Positions 35,753 to 45,600 of a stretch of 64,000 nucleotides of DNA are shown here, piece after piece. A model generated the notes under the pieces. That model saw only the letters and a program-made list of their open reading frames with translations, searched no databases and had not been told where the DNA came from. The position numbers were made by a program, and so were the translations under genes. Source of the stretch: Calothrix brevissima NIES-22 (lineage in GTDB: Bacteria; Cyanobacteriota; Cyanobacteriia; Cyanobacteriales; Nostocaceae); contig NZ_AP018207.1 of the NCBI RefSeq assembly GCF_002367995.1, positions 372,001-436,000 of the forward strand, read 5' to 3'. Each line of letters starts with the position of its first letter. The stretch's first letter is position 1.

Positions 35753-38667
35753 ATGCGCTTTCCTAACCTTGGTTTAAGTTTCCTCGCCCTAGTTATCGCG
35801 ACAGCTTCCACACCAATAACTTTCAGCCTTTTCGCCTCACCGGGAGAGTTACGAGTACTGGCGCAAACACCACAGGCGCGGAAAGCCCAAGCAGATAGAT
35901 TGTTTAATCAAGGTAATCAGCAGTATCAAACCAGTCAATTTACAGCAGCATTGCAGTCTTGGCAACAAGCACTCTCTATCTACCGGGAAATTAAAGACCG
36001 TCAAGGTGAGGGTGCTGCACTGGGAAATCTCGGTCTTGCCTACCTTTCCTTGGGAGACTACCCTAAAGCCATTGACTACCAAAAACAATGGTTGGCGATC
36101 GCACGCTCAATTCAAGACCGTCAAAGTGAGGGTGCTGCACTGGGAAATCTTGGTCTTGCCTACTATTCCTTGGGAGACTACAAACAAGCTATTGACTACG
36201 AACAACAATGGTTGGCAATTGCACGCTCAATTCAAGACCGTCAAAGTGAGGGAAAAGCACTGGGAAATCTCGGTCTTGCCTACCTTTCCTTGGGAGACTA
36301 CCCTAAAGCCATTGACTACCAAAAACAATGGTTGGCGATCGCACGCTCAATTCAAGACCGTCAAAGTGAGGGTGCTGCACTGGGAAATCTCGGTCTTGCT
36401 TACCTTTCCTTGGGAGACTACCCTAAAGCTATTGAGTACGAACAACAATGGTTGGCGATCGCACGCTCAATTCAAGACCGTCAAGGTGAGGGTGCTGCAC
36501 TGGGAAATCTCGGTCTTGCCTACTATTTCTTGGGAGACTACCCTAAAGCCATTGACTACGAACAACAATTGTTGGCGATCGCACGCTCAATTCAAGACCG
36601 TCAAAGTGAGGGGAAAGCACTGGGAAATCTCGGTCTTGCCTACTTTCCTTGGGAGACTACTCTAAAGCCATTGACTACCAACAACAATGGTTGGCAATCG
36701 CACGCTCAATAAAAGACCGTCAAAGTGAGGGTGCTGCACTGGGAAATCTCGGTCTTGCCTACTATTCCTTGGGAGACTACCCTAAAGCCATTGACTACGA
36801 ACAACAATGGTTGGCGATCGCACGCTCAATTCAAGACCGTCAAAGTGAGGGGAAAGCACTGGGAAATCTCGGTGCTGCCTACTATTCCTTGGGAGACTAC
36901 AAACAAGCTATTGAGTACGAACAACAATGGTTGGCGATCGCACGCTCAATTCAAGACCGTCAAAGTGAGGGTGCTGCACTGGGAAATCTCGGTCTTGCCT
37001 ACTATTCCTTGGGAGACTACCCTAAAGCCATTGACTACCAACAACAATTGTTGGCGATCACACGCTCAATTCAAGACCGTCAAAGTGAGGGGAAAGCACT
37101 GGGAAATCTCGGTCTTGCCTACTATTCCTTGGGAGACTACAAACAAGCTATTGAGTACGAACAACAATGGTTGGCGATCGCACGCTCAATTCAAGACCGT
37201 CAAAGTGAGGGTGCTGCACTAAATAATCTAGGACTTGCTTACTACAAACAAAGCAATCTCACTTTAGCCGAGAGTACCCTAACTGAAGGCATAAAAGTTT
37301 GGGAATCTCTCCGAGGTCGAGACTTAAAGGATAGAGAGAAAGTCTCAATTTTTGAAACGCAAAGAAGTGCTTATCGCACTTTACAAAAAGTCCTCATTGC
37401 CCAAAATAAAACTGAAGCAGCTTTAGAAATATCCGAACGCGGACGAGGAAGGGCTTTTGTGGAGTTACTTTCTTTGAGATTATCTACTAACCCCAGAGAA
37501 CAATTCCCCACCCCACCAAATATTGCCGAGATTAAACAAATTGCCAAATCACAAAATACTACTGTCGTTGAATATTCAATTATTTATGATGAATTCAAAA
37601 TTCAGGGTAAACAAGAAACAAAAGAATCAGAACTCTACATTTGGGTAATCAAACCCACAGGTGAAGTTACTTTCCGCAAAGCTGACCTTAAACTTTTATG
37701 GCAAAAAGATAATACAACTTTATACCAATTAGTCAGCAACAGCCGTGAGTCAATCGGTGTCAGAGGTCGTGGTGGTATTGACGTAGCTTACAAACCTAAT
37801 CCAACTAATGTAAAACAGCGCTTTCAAAAGCTGCATGAATTATTAATTAATCCCATTGCTGACTTGCTACCAAAAAATCCTGATGAGCGAGTAACATTTA
37901 TACCGCAATCATCTTTATTCCTTGTTCCCTTCGCCGCTTTACAAGATGAGCAAGGTAAATTTTTAATAGAAAAACACACTATCCTCACTGCCCCAGCAAT
38001 TCAAGTATTAGATTTAACTCACAAACAAAGGCAGAAAGTTTCCGGTAATCAAGCCTTAGTTTTGGGTAATCCTATTATGCCTAGCTTTGCCACCAAAATT
38101 GGCGTAGCACCGCAAAAATTACCGGACTTACCAGGTGCAGAAACGGAAGCTAAAGAAATAGCGCAAATTTTAAACACTAAAGCTATTACAGGTAAAGATG
38201 CTACTAAAGCCGCATTTATTCAAAAGTTACCCCAAGCGAGATTTATTCATCTAGCGACCCACGGCTTACTTGATGATTTTAAAGGTTTAGGTGTCCCTGG
38301 TGCTGTCGCTCTCGCCCCTGATGGTAAAGATAACGGCTTACTAACTGCCAATGAAATTTTAGATTTAAAAATTAACGCCGAATTAGTTGTATTAAGTGCT
38401 TGCGATACGGGACAAGGTAAACTCACAGGCGATGGTGTCATTGGTTTATCTCGCGCTTTAATTTCTGCTGGTGCGCCGAGTGTAATTGTTACATTATGGT
38501 CAATTCCCGATAGTCCTTCGGCATTATTAATGGGAGAATTTTACCGCCAATTACAGAAGAATCCAGATAAAGCACAGGCGTTGCGTCAAGCGATGTTGAC
38601 GACGATGAAACAGCACTCGAATCCTAGCGCTTGGGCTGCATTTACTTTAATTGGGGAAGCGAAATAA
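35753..38667 (+). pseudogene. secreted TPR-CHAT protease-like protein, one-base frameshift
   Basis: Signal peptide (LSFLALVIATASTPITFSLF), a divergent N-terminal TPR, ten near-identical 40-residue TPR units (consensus ALGNLGLAYYSLGDYPKAID), a last divergent unit and a C-terminal CHAT domain. CHAT has His in LATHGLLDD (38260-38262) and Cys in LSACDTGQG (38401-38403), the caspase-like pair. In the sixth unit tacctttccttggg has become tactttccttggg at 36641-36650: one base lost, so 35753-36712 and 36649-38667 read in different frames. With the base restored it is one protein of about 970 residues. It may be a real frameshift, a phase-variable repeat tract or a sequencing/assembly error. No neighbouring gene suggests a target protein. 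Confidence 0.85.
36001..37219 (+). repeat. 120-bp tandem repeat encoding TPR units
   Basis: Ten direct copies at an exact 120-bp spacing (119 once, where the frameshift lies), differing at only a few positions (gctgca/aaagca, ccctaaagcc/aaacaagct). The similarity implies recent duplication or gene conversion. Confidence 0.95.
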
Positions 38668-38669
38668 TA

Positions 38670-38700
38670 ACAATTTAAATAATGTTGGCGGCGGAATTCA
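38670..38700. repeat. truncated MITE end
   Basis: caatttaaataatgttggcggcg matches the left end of the MITE at 35262 and then stops, right after the TPR-CHAT stop codon. Confidence 0.6.
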
Positions 38701-38859
38701 AAATAACTGGCGAAGTCTGTCATTAGTTATTAGTCATTAGTCATTAGTCATTAGTCATTGGTAATAGTTGTCAACCTATTACATTGCGCCGAAATCTTGC
38801 CTTCACCATAGAATGGTACGGCTAATCGAACAAAGCTAAATCAAGCAGACTCAAGAAAT

Positions 38860-38917
38860 TTAGCCCACGCAGGTGGGCTTCGTACTGTTAGCCCCAGGCT
38901 TTGAGCCTGCGGGCGTT
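38860..38917. repeat. GC-rich dispersed palindromes
   Basis: tagcccacgcaggtgggctt followed by gccccaggctttgagcctgc; the same pair of motifs occurs near 34487-34560 and 14475-14526. Confidence 0.75.
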
Positions 38918-38948
38918 ATTTCGGGTATGCGATCGCATTTTTGGTCTA

Positions 38949-39020
38949 ATACCAATTTAAAGAATGTTGGCAGCGCGTTGATGTATTCTAGAGGGCATGG
39001 CAGTGCCAATGCCCCTACCG
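38949..39020. mobile_element. ~100-bp MITE, copy C (right end missing)
   Basis: ataccaatttaaagaatg at the left and the gagggcatggcagtgccaat core are intact; the right inverted repeat is absent. Confidence 0.65.
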
Positions 39021-39047
39021 TATTCATAATTCATGAGGGCAATTCCT

Positions 39048-40220
39048 TCAGCCTGGATAAACGCGCCCTTTCCACGCACCGCCGCGCCCTTGCCAATGAC
39101 GGATAGCGGAATCTACAGTCATGAGGGTATAAAGAAAAGCGATCGCAGGTAAACAAAAGGTGAGCCAAGGCGGACATTTATAAAAGCGGATAGTTGGATA
39201 ATAAGCTACAGACATTAGTAACCAAGCTGATAAACCTAAAAGAGCGATCGCCCAATTAAAAATTAATAAACCAAAAATAGTTGCCAATGGTGGTATCAAA
39301 TAAATCAAAGTCATCGCCAAAACTGTACCAACTAACAGCACAGGCGAATAATTCAGTTGAGTGTAAGCAGTACGCGCTACCATCTGCCAAATCGTCTCTA
39401 AATTGGGATAAGGACGCAAACTCCGAGTTAAAGCACTCAATCCTAACCAAATTCTCCCTTCCCCTTGTCCCCCATATCCCTTAACAGCTTTCGCCAAAGC
39501 ACAATCATCAATTAAAGCTTGCTTAATCGCCCCAATTCCACCAATTTTTTCTAAAGCTGCTGTGCGAATTAAAATCGAACCCCCAGCCGCCGCAGCTGTG
39601 GGATTTTTCGGGTTATTCACCCAGCGAAAAGGATAAAGTTTTTGAAAGAAAAATACAAAAGCTGGTATTAAAAGTTGTTCCCAAAAGCTTTGACATCTGA
39701 GGCGCACCATCACCGAAACCATATCTAAATCTTCCTGTTCGGCTTTAGCAACTAATCGGCGGAGACTGCTGACATCATGCTCAATATCTGCATCTGTGAG
39801 TAAAAAATAGTCTGGTGCAAAATCAGTCGCTAATTGAATACCTTGTTCTACTGCCCAAAGTTTACCACTCCAGCCAGGAGGCAAGGATTTACCAGAGATA
39901 ATATGTAATTGATTAGGTTTATTTAAAGCATAGGCTACACCTTGGGCAAAGTCGGCTGTACCGTCATTACTGCGATCGTCCACCAAAAACACGTTCAAAT
40001 CACCAGGGTAGTCTTGCAAAAGCAGCGATCGCAAACTAATAGGTAGTAAATCAGCTTCATTACGCGCAGGAATAACTGCACAAATCCTGGGTAAAGATGA
40101 CAAAGGAATTTCTGCAACTTCTAATTGGCGATCGCAACGCCAAAACTGTCCGCGTAAAGTCAGTAATCCTATCCAAATCACTAAAGAAAACACTGTTAAC
40201 ACTAATACAACTGCTGCCAT
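39048..40220 (-). CDS. hpnB: hopene-associated glycosyltransferase HpnB
   Basis: 390 residues: N-terminal membrane helix, GT-A domain and C-terminal membrane helices. Motifs include RICAVIPARNEADLLPISLR, FLVDDRSNDGT, LLTDADIEHD (metal-binding DxD-like) and LIDDCALAK; the C-terminus (AIRHWQGRGGAWKGR) is characteristic of this family. HpnB is named for its association with hopene-synthesis genes; its exact acceptor is not established. Here it is divergent from shc, 200 bp away, with STRRs between (40280-40370). Confidence 0.85.
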   Translation of the reverse strand: MAAVVLVLTVFSLVIWIGLLTLRGQFWRCDRQLEVAEIPLSSLPRICAVIPARNEADLLPISLRSLLLQDYPGDLNVFLVDDRSNDGTADFAQGVAYALNKPNQLHIISGKSLPPGWSGKLWAVEQGIQLATDFAPDYFLLTDADIEHDVSSLRRLVAKAEQEDLDMVSVMVRLRCQSFWEQLLIPAFVFFFQKLYPFRWVNNPKNPTAAAAGGSILIRTAALEKIGGIGAIKQALIDDCALAKAVKGYGGQGEGRIWLGLSALTRSLRPYPNLETIWQMVARTAYTQLNYSPVLLVGTVLAMTLIYLIPPLATIFGLLIFNWAIALLGLSAWLLMSVAYYPTIRFYKCPPWLTFCLPAIAFLYTLMTVDSAIRHWQGRGGAWKGRVYPG

Positions 40221-40279
40221 GAGCTGTCGCCTATTCTCAATATCTCAGAGAGAATACTACAGCATATTTCAGGAACATG

Positions 40280-40372
40280 AGGTATGGGGCATTGGGCATT
40301 TGTCCCCCTTGTCCCCCTTGTCTCCCTTGTCTCCCTTGTCCTCCTTCCCCGCCCCCTGCCTACACAGTGATA
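40280..40372. repeat. compound STRR between hpnB and shc
   Basis: ggggcat/gggcatt units, then ccttgtccc, ccttgtctc and ccttgtcct units. It occupies much of the divergent promoter region. Confidence 0.85.
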
Positions 40373-40424
40373 GTATATCTTTTTAGTTAGAAGTCCCTGT
40401 GGTGTAGAGGTTCAAGGGTATTTG

Positions 40425-42344
40425 ATGCAAACTCAAGATAGAGTCACGCTTAATCAAGTCGCAGAAGCGATCGCGGCTAGTCAAAAATATCTGCTATCAA
40501 TTCAAAAGCCAGCAGGTTACTGGTGGGCTGAGTTAGAATCTAATGTCACGATTACGGCTGAAGCTGTGCTGCTGCATAAAATTTGGGGCACAGATAGCAC
40601 TCGTCCTTTGCACAAAGTCGAAACTTACCTGCGTTCTCAACAACGAGAACATGGGGGTTGGGAATTGTATTTTGATGATGGCGGCGAACTGAGTACCACA
40701 GTAGAAGCTTACATGGCTTTGAAGCTCTTGGGTGTGCCCGCCGATGATCCTGCCATGCTCAAGGCTAAAGCTTTTATTCTCCAACGGGGCGGCATCAGTA
40801 AAACTCGCATCTTTACTAAACTACACCTCGCCCTGATTGGCTGTTACGACTGGCGGGGTATTCCTTCCCTCCCGCCTTGGATCATGCTTTTGCCCGATAA
40901 TTTCTTTATCAATATTTATGAAATGTCGAGTTGGGCGAGATCAAGTACTGTACCGTTGTTGATTGTCTGCGATCGCAAACCTGTTTTTCAAATTGAGCCA
41001 GCAATTACTGTTGATGAACTCTACGCCGAAGGACGCGATCGCGTCCAGTGGGAATTACCTAAAAGTGGTGATTGGACTGATTTATTTCTTACCTTGGATA
41101 AAGGCTTCAAATTAGCCGAAAGCTTGAATTTTGTACCCTTCCGCGACGAAAGCATCAAAGTAGCCGAAAAATGGATTCTCGACCGCCAAGAAGCCACCGG
41201 TGATTGGGGTGGGATTATTCCCGCCATGCTCAATTCTTTATTAGCGTTGCGCTGTCTCAATTATGACGCCGCCGACCCCATTGTGGAACGGGGACTAAAA
41301 GCCGTTGATAACTTTGCCATTGAGACAGAAACTACCTATTGCGTGCAGCCTTGTGTATCCCCAGTTTGGGATACAGCCTGGGCAATTCGCGCCTTAATCG
41401 ATTCCGGTTTCGCCCCCGATCATCCGGCTGTAGTACAGGCGGCAGAATGGTTAATTGACAAGCAAATTCTCGACTACGGAGATTGGTATGTCAAAAATCG
41501 CCAAGGCAAACCCGGCGCTTGGGCGTTTGAATTTGATAACCGCTTTTACCCCGATGTTGATGATTCTGCCGTTGTCGTCATGGCGCTACATCAAACCAAA
41601 CTCCCTAACGAAAAATTAAAACAAGCTGCGATCGCTCGTGCTTTAAACTGGATTGCGACTATGCAGTGTAAACCAGGCGGTTGGGCAGCTTTCGACATCG
41701 ACAACGATCAAGAATGGCTGAATGCTATACCCTATGGCGATTTAAAAGCCATGATTGATCCCAACACCGCCGATGTTACCGCCAGAGTATTAGAAATGCT
41801 CGGTGCTGGTAACCTTGCTATAGATAATCGTAACTTTGAAAAAGCGATCGCCTATTTGCTGAACGAACAAGAATCAGAAGGTTGTTGGTTTGGGCGTTGG
41901 GGCGTAAATTACATCTATGGTACTAGCGGCGCACTTTCCGCCCTAGCCTTAGTTGCACCCAAAACCCAGCAGCAAAGCATCGAACGCGGCGCAGCTTGGT
42001 TAGTTCAATGTCAAAACCTTGACGGTGGCTGGGGCGAAACTTGCCGCACCTATAACGATCCTAGCCTCAAAGGACAAGGAAGCAGCACAGCATCACAAAC
42101 AGCCTGGGCGTTAATTGGGCTGATAGCGGCTGGTGAAGCCACTGGTAAATTTGCCCATCAAGCCATTGACAAAGGAATTAACTATCTTTTAGCCACACAA
42201 AAACCTGATGGTACATGGTACGAAGCATATTTCACAGGCACAGGCTTCCCCTGCCATTTTTATCTCAAATATCACATGTATCAGCAGTATTTTCCCTTAA
42301 TTGCCCTTGGTCGCTATCATTCTGTGTTAGGGGCTAGAGGTTAG
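40425..42344 (+). CDS. shc: squalene-hopene cyclase
   Basis: 639 residues from ATG at 40425 (an upstream TTG is in frame). The protonating DxDD motif is DVDDSAVV (Asp377-Asp380). Several QW repeats are visible, for example RQEATGDWGGIIPAM, TMQCKPGGWAAF and QNLDGGWGETC. The end GTGFPCHFYLKYHMYQQYFP is family-typical. Cyclises squalene to hopene/diplopterol at the membrane, the first step of hopanoid synthesis. Length is normal (about 630-640). Confidence 0.97.
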   Translation: MQTQDRVTLNQVAEAIAASQKYLLSIQKPAGYWWAELESNVTITAEAVLLHKIWGTDSTRPLHKVETYLRSQQREHGGWELYFDDGGELSTTVEAYMALKLLGVPADDPAMLKAKAFILQRGGISKTRIFTKLHLALIGCYDWRGIPSLPPWIMLLPDNFFINIYEMSSWARSSTVPLLIVCDRKPVFQIEPAITVDELYAEGRDRVQWELPKSGDWTDLFLTLDKGFKLAESLNFVPFRDESIKVAEKWILDRQEATGDWGGIIPAMLNSLLALRCLNYDAADPIVERGLKAVDNFAIETETTYCVQPCVSPVWDTAWAIRALIDSGFAPDHPAVVQAAEWLIDKQILDYGDWYVKNRQGKPGAWAFEFDNRFYPDVDDSAVVVMALHQTKLPNEKLKQAAIARALNWIATMQCKPGGWAAFDIDNDQEWLNAIPYGDLKAMIDPNTADVTARVLEMLGAGNLAIDNRNFEKAIAYLLNEQESEGCWFGRWGVNYIYGTSGALSALALVAPKTQQQSIERGAAWLVQCQNLDGGWGETCRTYNDPSLKGQGSSTASQTAWALIGLIAAGEATGKFAHQAIDKGINYLLATQKPDGTWYEAYFTGTGFPCHFYLKYHMYQQYFPLIALGRYHSVLGARG

Positions 42345-42349
42345 GGGCT

Positions 42350-42455
42350 AGGGGCTAGGGAAAGAAGACAAGGGAAGGGGGACAAAGAATTTTAGATTTG
42401 CGATGCGTGGATTCTAATCTAAATCCAAAATCCAAAATCCAAAATCCAAAATTGT
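42350..42455. repeat. STRRs (ggggcta and aaatcca units)
   Basis: ggggctaggggctaggg just after shc, then four aaatcca units at about 42419-42450. Confidence 0.8.
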
Positions 42456-42483
42456 TTCAATGCCCAATGCCCAAACCTTAACT

Positions 42484-42853
42484 TTGACATCCTCACCGAC
42501 CTAAAGGAACGGTGATTCCCAAACCTCACGATTTGAGTTTCTGCTTCATAGCAACTGCCTCCACCCTCAAGGAGTTTTATGGTCTTATGTTCGCTCCACA
42601 GACTAACCCCGCTAGTCCAGCGGTTTTATGTGTCGAATACCCAAAAGGAATTCTTATCTGTTGTTTTGATTCTAGGGATGTTTGCCATTGCCCTATCCTC
42701 TTTTCCCGGTCTACCGATTTGTCTGCGCCGCCAATTAATTTTACTGGACTTCGCTCGTTAGGCTGTCTGAATCCATCGTCTCGGGTGGGTCATTGACCAT
42801 CTATATTTTAATATAAAGCCGTCCTACAAGGACGGGGTTTCTACCCAAATTTT
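42484..42853. mobile_element. non-autonomous IS200/IS605-type remnant
   Basis: Left end ttgacatcctcaccgacc with subterminal hairpin caccg/cggtg, and right end with hairpin ccgtcct-aca-aggacgg followed by ggggtttctaccc: the usual ends of cyanobacterial IS605-family (TnpB-type) elements. About 300 bp lie between; no TnpA or TnpB motif is readable in any frame, although an open frame exists on the plus strand. I read it as a PATE-like deletion derivative. Confidence 0.6.
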
Positions 42854-42943
42854 CGATGAAAGCTGGAGAGTATGTCAATACGAACTGTTTCCATTTTCCG
42901 GTAGGATAACTCCCAGACCCTAGCGCACACACAAAACTTCTCT

Positions 42944-44032
42944 ATGACAACTTCCCCCATCTCTACGCCAGAAATCTCAACTAGCTGGTATCTTTTGCTG
43001 CAACAATTAATTGATGGTGAATCTTTAAGCCGCAATCAATCGGCAGAACTGATGCAAGGTTGGCTGAGTGAATCTGTTCCCCCAGAATTATCGGGAGCAA
43101 TTTTAACAGCCCTGAACTTTAAAGGGGTTTCAGCTGATGAGTTGACTGGGATGGCACAAGTGCTACAGTCTCAATCCCTGGGATACGGGAATGCAGGAAC
43201 GCCAGGACAAGGGGATATTTCCTCACCTTATTCTCTCATTGATACCTGTGGTACTGGTGGAGATGGTTCATCAACTTTTAATATTTCTACAGCCGTTGCT
43301 TTTGTGGCTGCTGCCTATGGTGTACCTGTAGCGAAACATGGTAATCGTTCGGCATCGAGTCTTACAGGAAGCGCGGATGTTTTAGAAGCTTTGGGTGTCA
43401 ATCTCAGCGCACCTAGTGAAAAAGTCCAAGCGGCAGTTAAAGAAGTGGGGATCACTTTTCTGTTTGCCCCTGGTTGGCACCCTGCACTCAAAGCAGTGGC
43501 GAGTTTGCGCCGCACTCTTAAGGTAAGGACTGTGTTTAATTTACTCGGCCCTTTAGTCAATCCTTTAAATCCGACTGGGCAGGTGGTAGGGTTATTTACT
43601 CCTAAATTATTGGCAACTGTTGCCCATGCTTTACAAAATTTGGGTAAGCAAAAGGCAATTGTTGTACATGGGCGGGAAAGACTCGATGAAGCGGGATTAG
43701 GAGATGTAACCGATTTAGCCATGTTATCGGCTGGGGAAGTGCAGTTAACTACTATAAACCCGGAAGAGGTGGGTTTAAAGCCAGCAACAATAGGCACGCT
43801 CAGAGGCGGTGATGTCCAAGAAAATGCGGAGATTTTAAAAGCGGTACTTCAAGGTAAGGGAACTCAAGCGCAACAGGATGCTGTGGCGTTAAATGCTTCA
43901 TTAGCGCTACAAGTTGCAGGTGCGATCCCGTTGTTAGACCATGCTCAAGGTATTAAGGTGGCTAAGGATATCCTAAATAGTGGCGCTCCTTGGGTGAAAT
44001 TGGAGGATTTAGTCCGGTTTCTGGGGAATTAA
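42944..44032 (+). CDS. trpD: anthranilate phosphoribosyltransferase
   Basis: 362 residues, normal for TrpD. The PRPP-binding glycine loop is [17 protein letters not shown]; other motifs are [20 protein letters not shown] and [13 protein letters not shown]. Second step of tryptophan synthesis from chorismate: transfers phosphoribose to anthranilate. It is not in a trp operon here, as usual in cyanobacteria. Its 3' end overlaps the convergent protease gene by 71 bp. Confidence 0.97.
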   Translation: MTTSPISTPEISTSWYLLLQQLIDGESLSRNQSAELMQGWLSESVPPELSGAILTALNFKGVSADELTGMAQVLQSQSLGYGNAGTPGQGDISSPYSLIDTCGTGGDGSSTFNISTAVAFVAAAYGVPVAKHGNRSASSLTGSADVLEALGVNLSAPSEKVQAAVKEVGITFLFAPGWHPALKAVASLRRTLKVRTVFNLLGPLVNPLNPTGQVVGLFTPKLLATVAHALQNLGKQKAIVVHGRERLDEAGLGDVTDLAMLSAGEVQLTTINPEEVGLKPATIGTLRGGDVQENAEILKAVLQGKGTQAQQDAVALNASLALQVAGAIPLLDHAQGIKVAKDILNSGAPWVKLEDLVRFLGN

Positions 44033-45017
44033 CTTCCGCGTGGGATTGGGGGCGAAATTCTACGACGTTGCGCTTGATGGTGACATCGTAATTACCAAAA
44101 AAGTCATGACCTAGCAATCCTGTTTCTAGGTCTGAACCAGCGATCGCTACTGGTATTCTATTCACCATTACCCCAGCCGCCGCCATCGAGTCAACATAGC
44201 CAATGGTAAATTCCACTTGCTTGGAACTGGCTGTGTTGGCTTTGGTTTTACCTACGGGGACGATACCCAAAGCATTAGCCATGTTTTGAGTAATCACAGT
44301 GCCACTAGCCCCGGTATCGACAATCATCTCGAATTTTCGCTCGCCATTAAAGGTCACATCAATAATTGGTGTACCACCAATGCGGCGTTTAATTGGGGCA
44401 ATAAATACATCTGACTCTTCGGTATCTTGTGGCGATGGCATTAAAACCGATTGGACTGCTGGTTGTTGTGGTTTTACCACCTGTGGCGCTAGAGGTTGAG
44501 TAGGGTTAGACGGGTTTTTTTGCGCAGGAACTACAACAACTACACTTTGGGGTTTAGTCGCTACTGGTGTGATAGGTTTCGGGCTAGCCTTGTCTAAGGC
44601 ATACTTAATCTGACGCTGGTATTCAGAGATTTTGATTTGTGCGACCGTGAAATTGGGACTTTCTTGCTGGACATTTTGCATCAGCGCGATCGCATCTTGG
44701 AACTGAGTCGCCACCAATTTCCAATCATCAGGAGACTGGGCAGATTGGCTGATCGTCATCGCACCAGCCGCCTTGTCTAGCGCCAACTCAAAAGAATTCA
44801 GTTCAACTACCGACGAAGACTGTGCCTGGGGTTCTGGGCTGGATAATGGTGTTGCTGCTTCGACAACAGGCGTTTCTGCTACCTTGTCCACGGGCGGAGA
44901 CTGCTCGCGATCGCGATAAGCATTATTCTGTTTGTCTTGACTACAGGCAACACCCAAAACCGCTAGCGCACTTGTAAGAGCAACCAAGGTTGCACGGGAT
45001 AAAAAAGACTGGAGCAT
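43962..45017 (-). CDS. retropepsin-like aspartic protease lipoprotein
   Basis: 351 residues from ATG at 45017 ([11 protein letters not shown]). An upstream in-frame ATG at 45104 lies in STRR DNA and would bury the signal peptide. Signal peptide with lipobox VLGVAC (Cys about 25), a Pro/Gln-rich linker (about 110-190), then a single retroviral-type protease domain: [28 protein letters not shown] (catalytic DTG), [15 protein letters not shown]. Such domains act as dimers. The last 23 codons run antisense through the end of trpD. Confidence 0.88.
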   Translation of the reverse strand: MLQSFLSRATLVALTSALAVLGVACSQDKQNNAYRDREQSPPVDKVAETPVVEAATPLSSPEPQAQSSSVVELNSFELALDKAAGAMTISQSAQSPDDWKLVATQFQDAIALMQNVQQESPNFTVAQIKISEYQRQIKYALDKASPKPITPVATKPQSVVVVVPAQKNPSNPTQPLAPQVVKPQQPAVQSVLMPSPQDTEESDVFIAPIKRRIGGTPIIDVTFNGERKFEMIVDTGASGTVITQNMANALGIVPVGKTKANTASSKQVEFTIGYVDSMAAAGVMVNRIPVAIAGSDLETGLLGHDFFGNYDVTIKRNVVEFRPQSHAEVNSPETGLNPPISPKERHYLGYP

Positions 45018-45600
45018 AATTAACTTCGATTTTACCCGCCCTTTAGGGAGGAAATCTACATCTTTTCCAGGAAAGTTAAGAAATGGGTAGGGGGCATTGG
45101 GCATTGGGCATTGGGCAAGTGGTGAGCAGAGGGGGAAGAGATGCAGAGGAGCAGAGGGAGAGTATTTCTTTGAAGAAGGCAGAAGGCAGAGGGCAGAGGG
45201 CAGAAGGTTTTGTTTAGAAGGGGATTCTGACCCCTCCTAAACAAGAGCCACCAAATTTTCAATTTGGTGGGGGTCTTAAACCCTTACTCCCTTCGGTCGT
45301 GGCAGAGGGCAGGAATCAGAATTCCCTTCTGCCTTCTGCCTCCTGCCCTCTGCCTTTCTTGATAATTTTCCTCCTCTGCACCCTTGCTTCCTCTGCTTTT
45401 TGTCCTCCTTGTCCTCCTTGTCCTCCTTGTCCCCCTTGTCCCTTGTCCCCTGCCCTAACCATCTTCTCGCTAAATTACCCAACTCATGGGATAATTGACA
45501 ATCGCAGCTGACTAGGGAATAAAGACTAAGGCTAAAAAACAAGAAACACTTAACCCCTAGCCCCTAATCCCTAGCTCCTAAACCCTAATCATGATTGCCT
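45018..45600. repeat. STRR-rich intergenic region
   Basis: Blocks: gggcatt (45095-45115), ggcagag/ggcagaa (45178-45208 and, as complement, 45325-45356), cctccttgt/cccccttgt (45401-45450), taatccctag-type units (45555-45590). Also a foldback around ccaaattttcaatttgg (45250-45267). Everything looks like repeat; the carA promoter must be embedded here. Confidence 0.75.

Noticed and set aside
36006-37222. Two long open frames (219 and 165 codons) overlapping the TPR array in another frame
   Set aside because: They exist only because the 120-bp unit is a multiple of three; the peptide (HWEISVLPTIPWETT repeats) resembles no protein, while the TPR frame is clear.
40380-40424. tRNA-like ggttcaa sequence before shc
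   Set aside because: No acceptor stem or cloverleaf could be drawn around it.
42512-42796. 94- and 60-codon frames inside the IS605-like remnant
   Set aside because: No TnpA or TnpB motif; frames overlap each other and contain no family signature.
45276-45542. 88-codon frame with KEDKEDKEDKKQ run
   Set aside because: Translation of the cttgtcctc repeat array.
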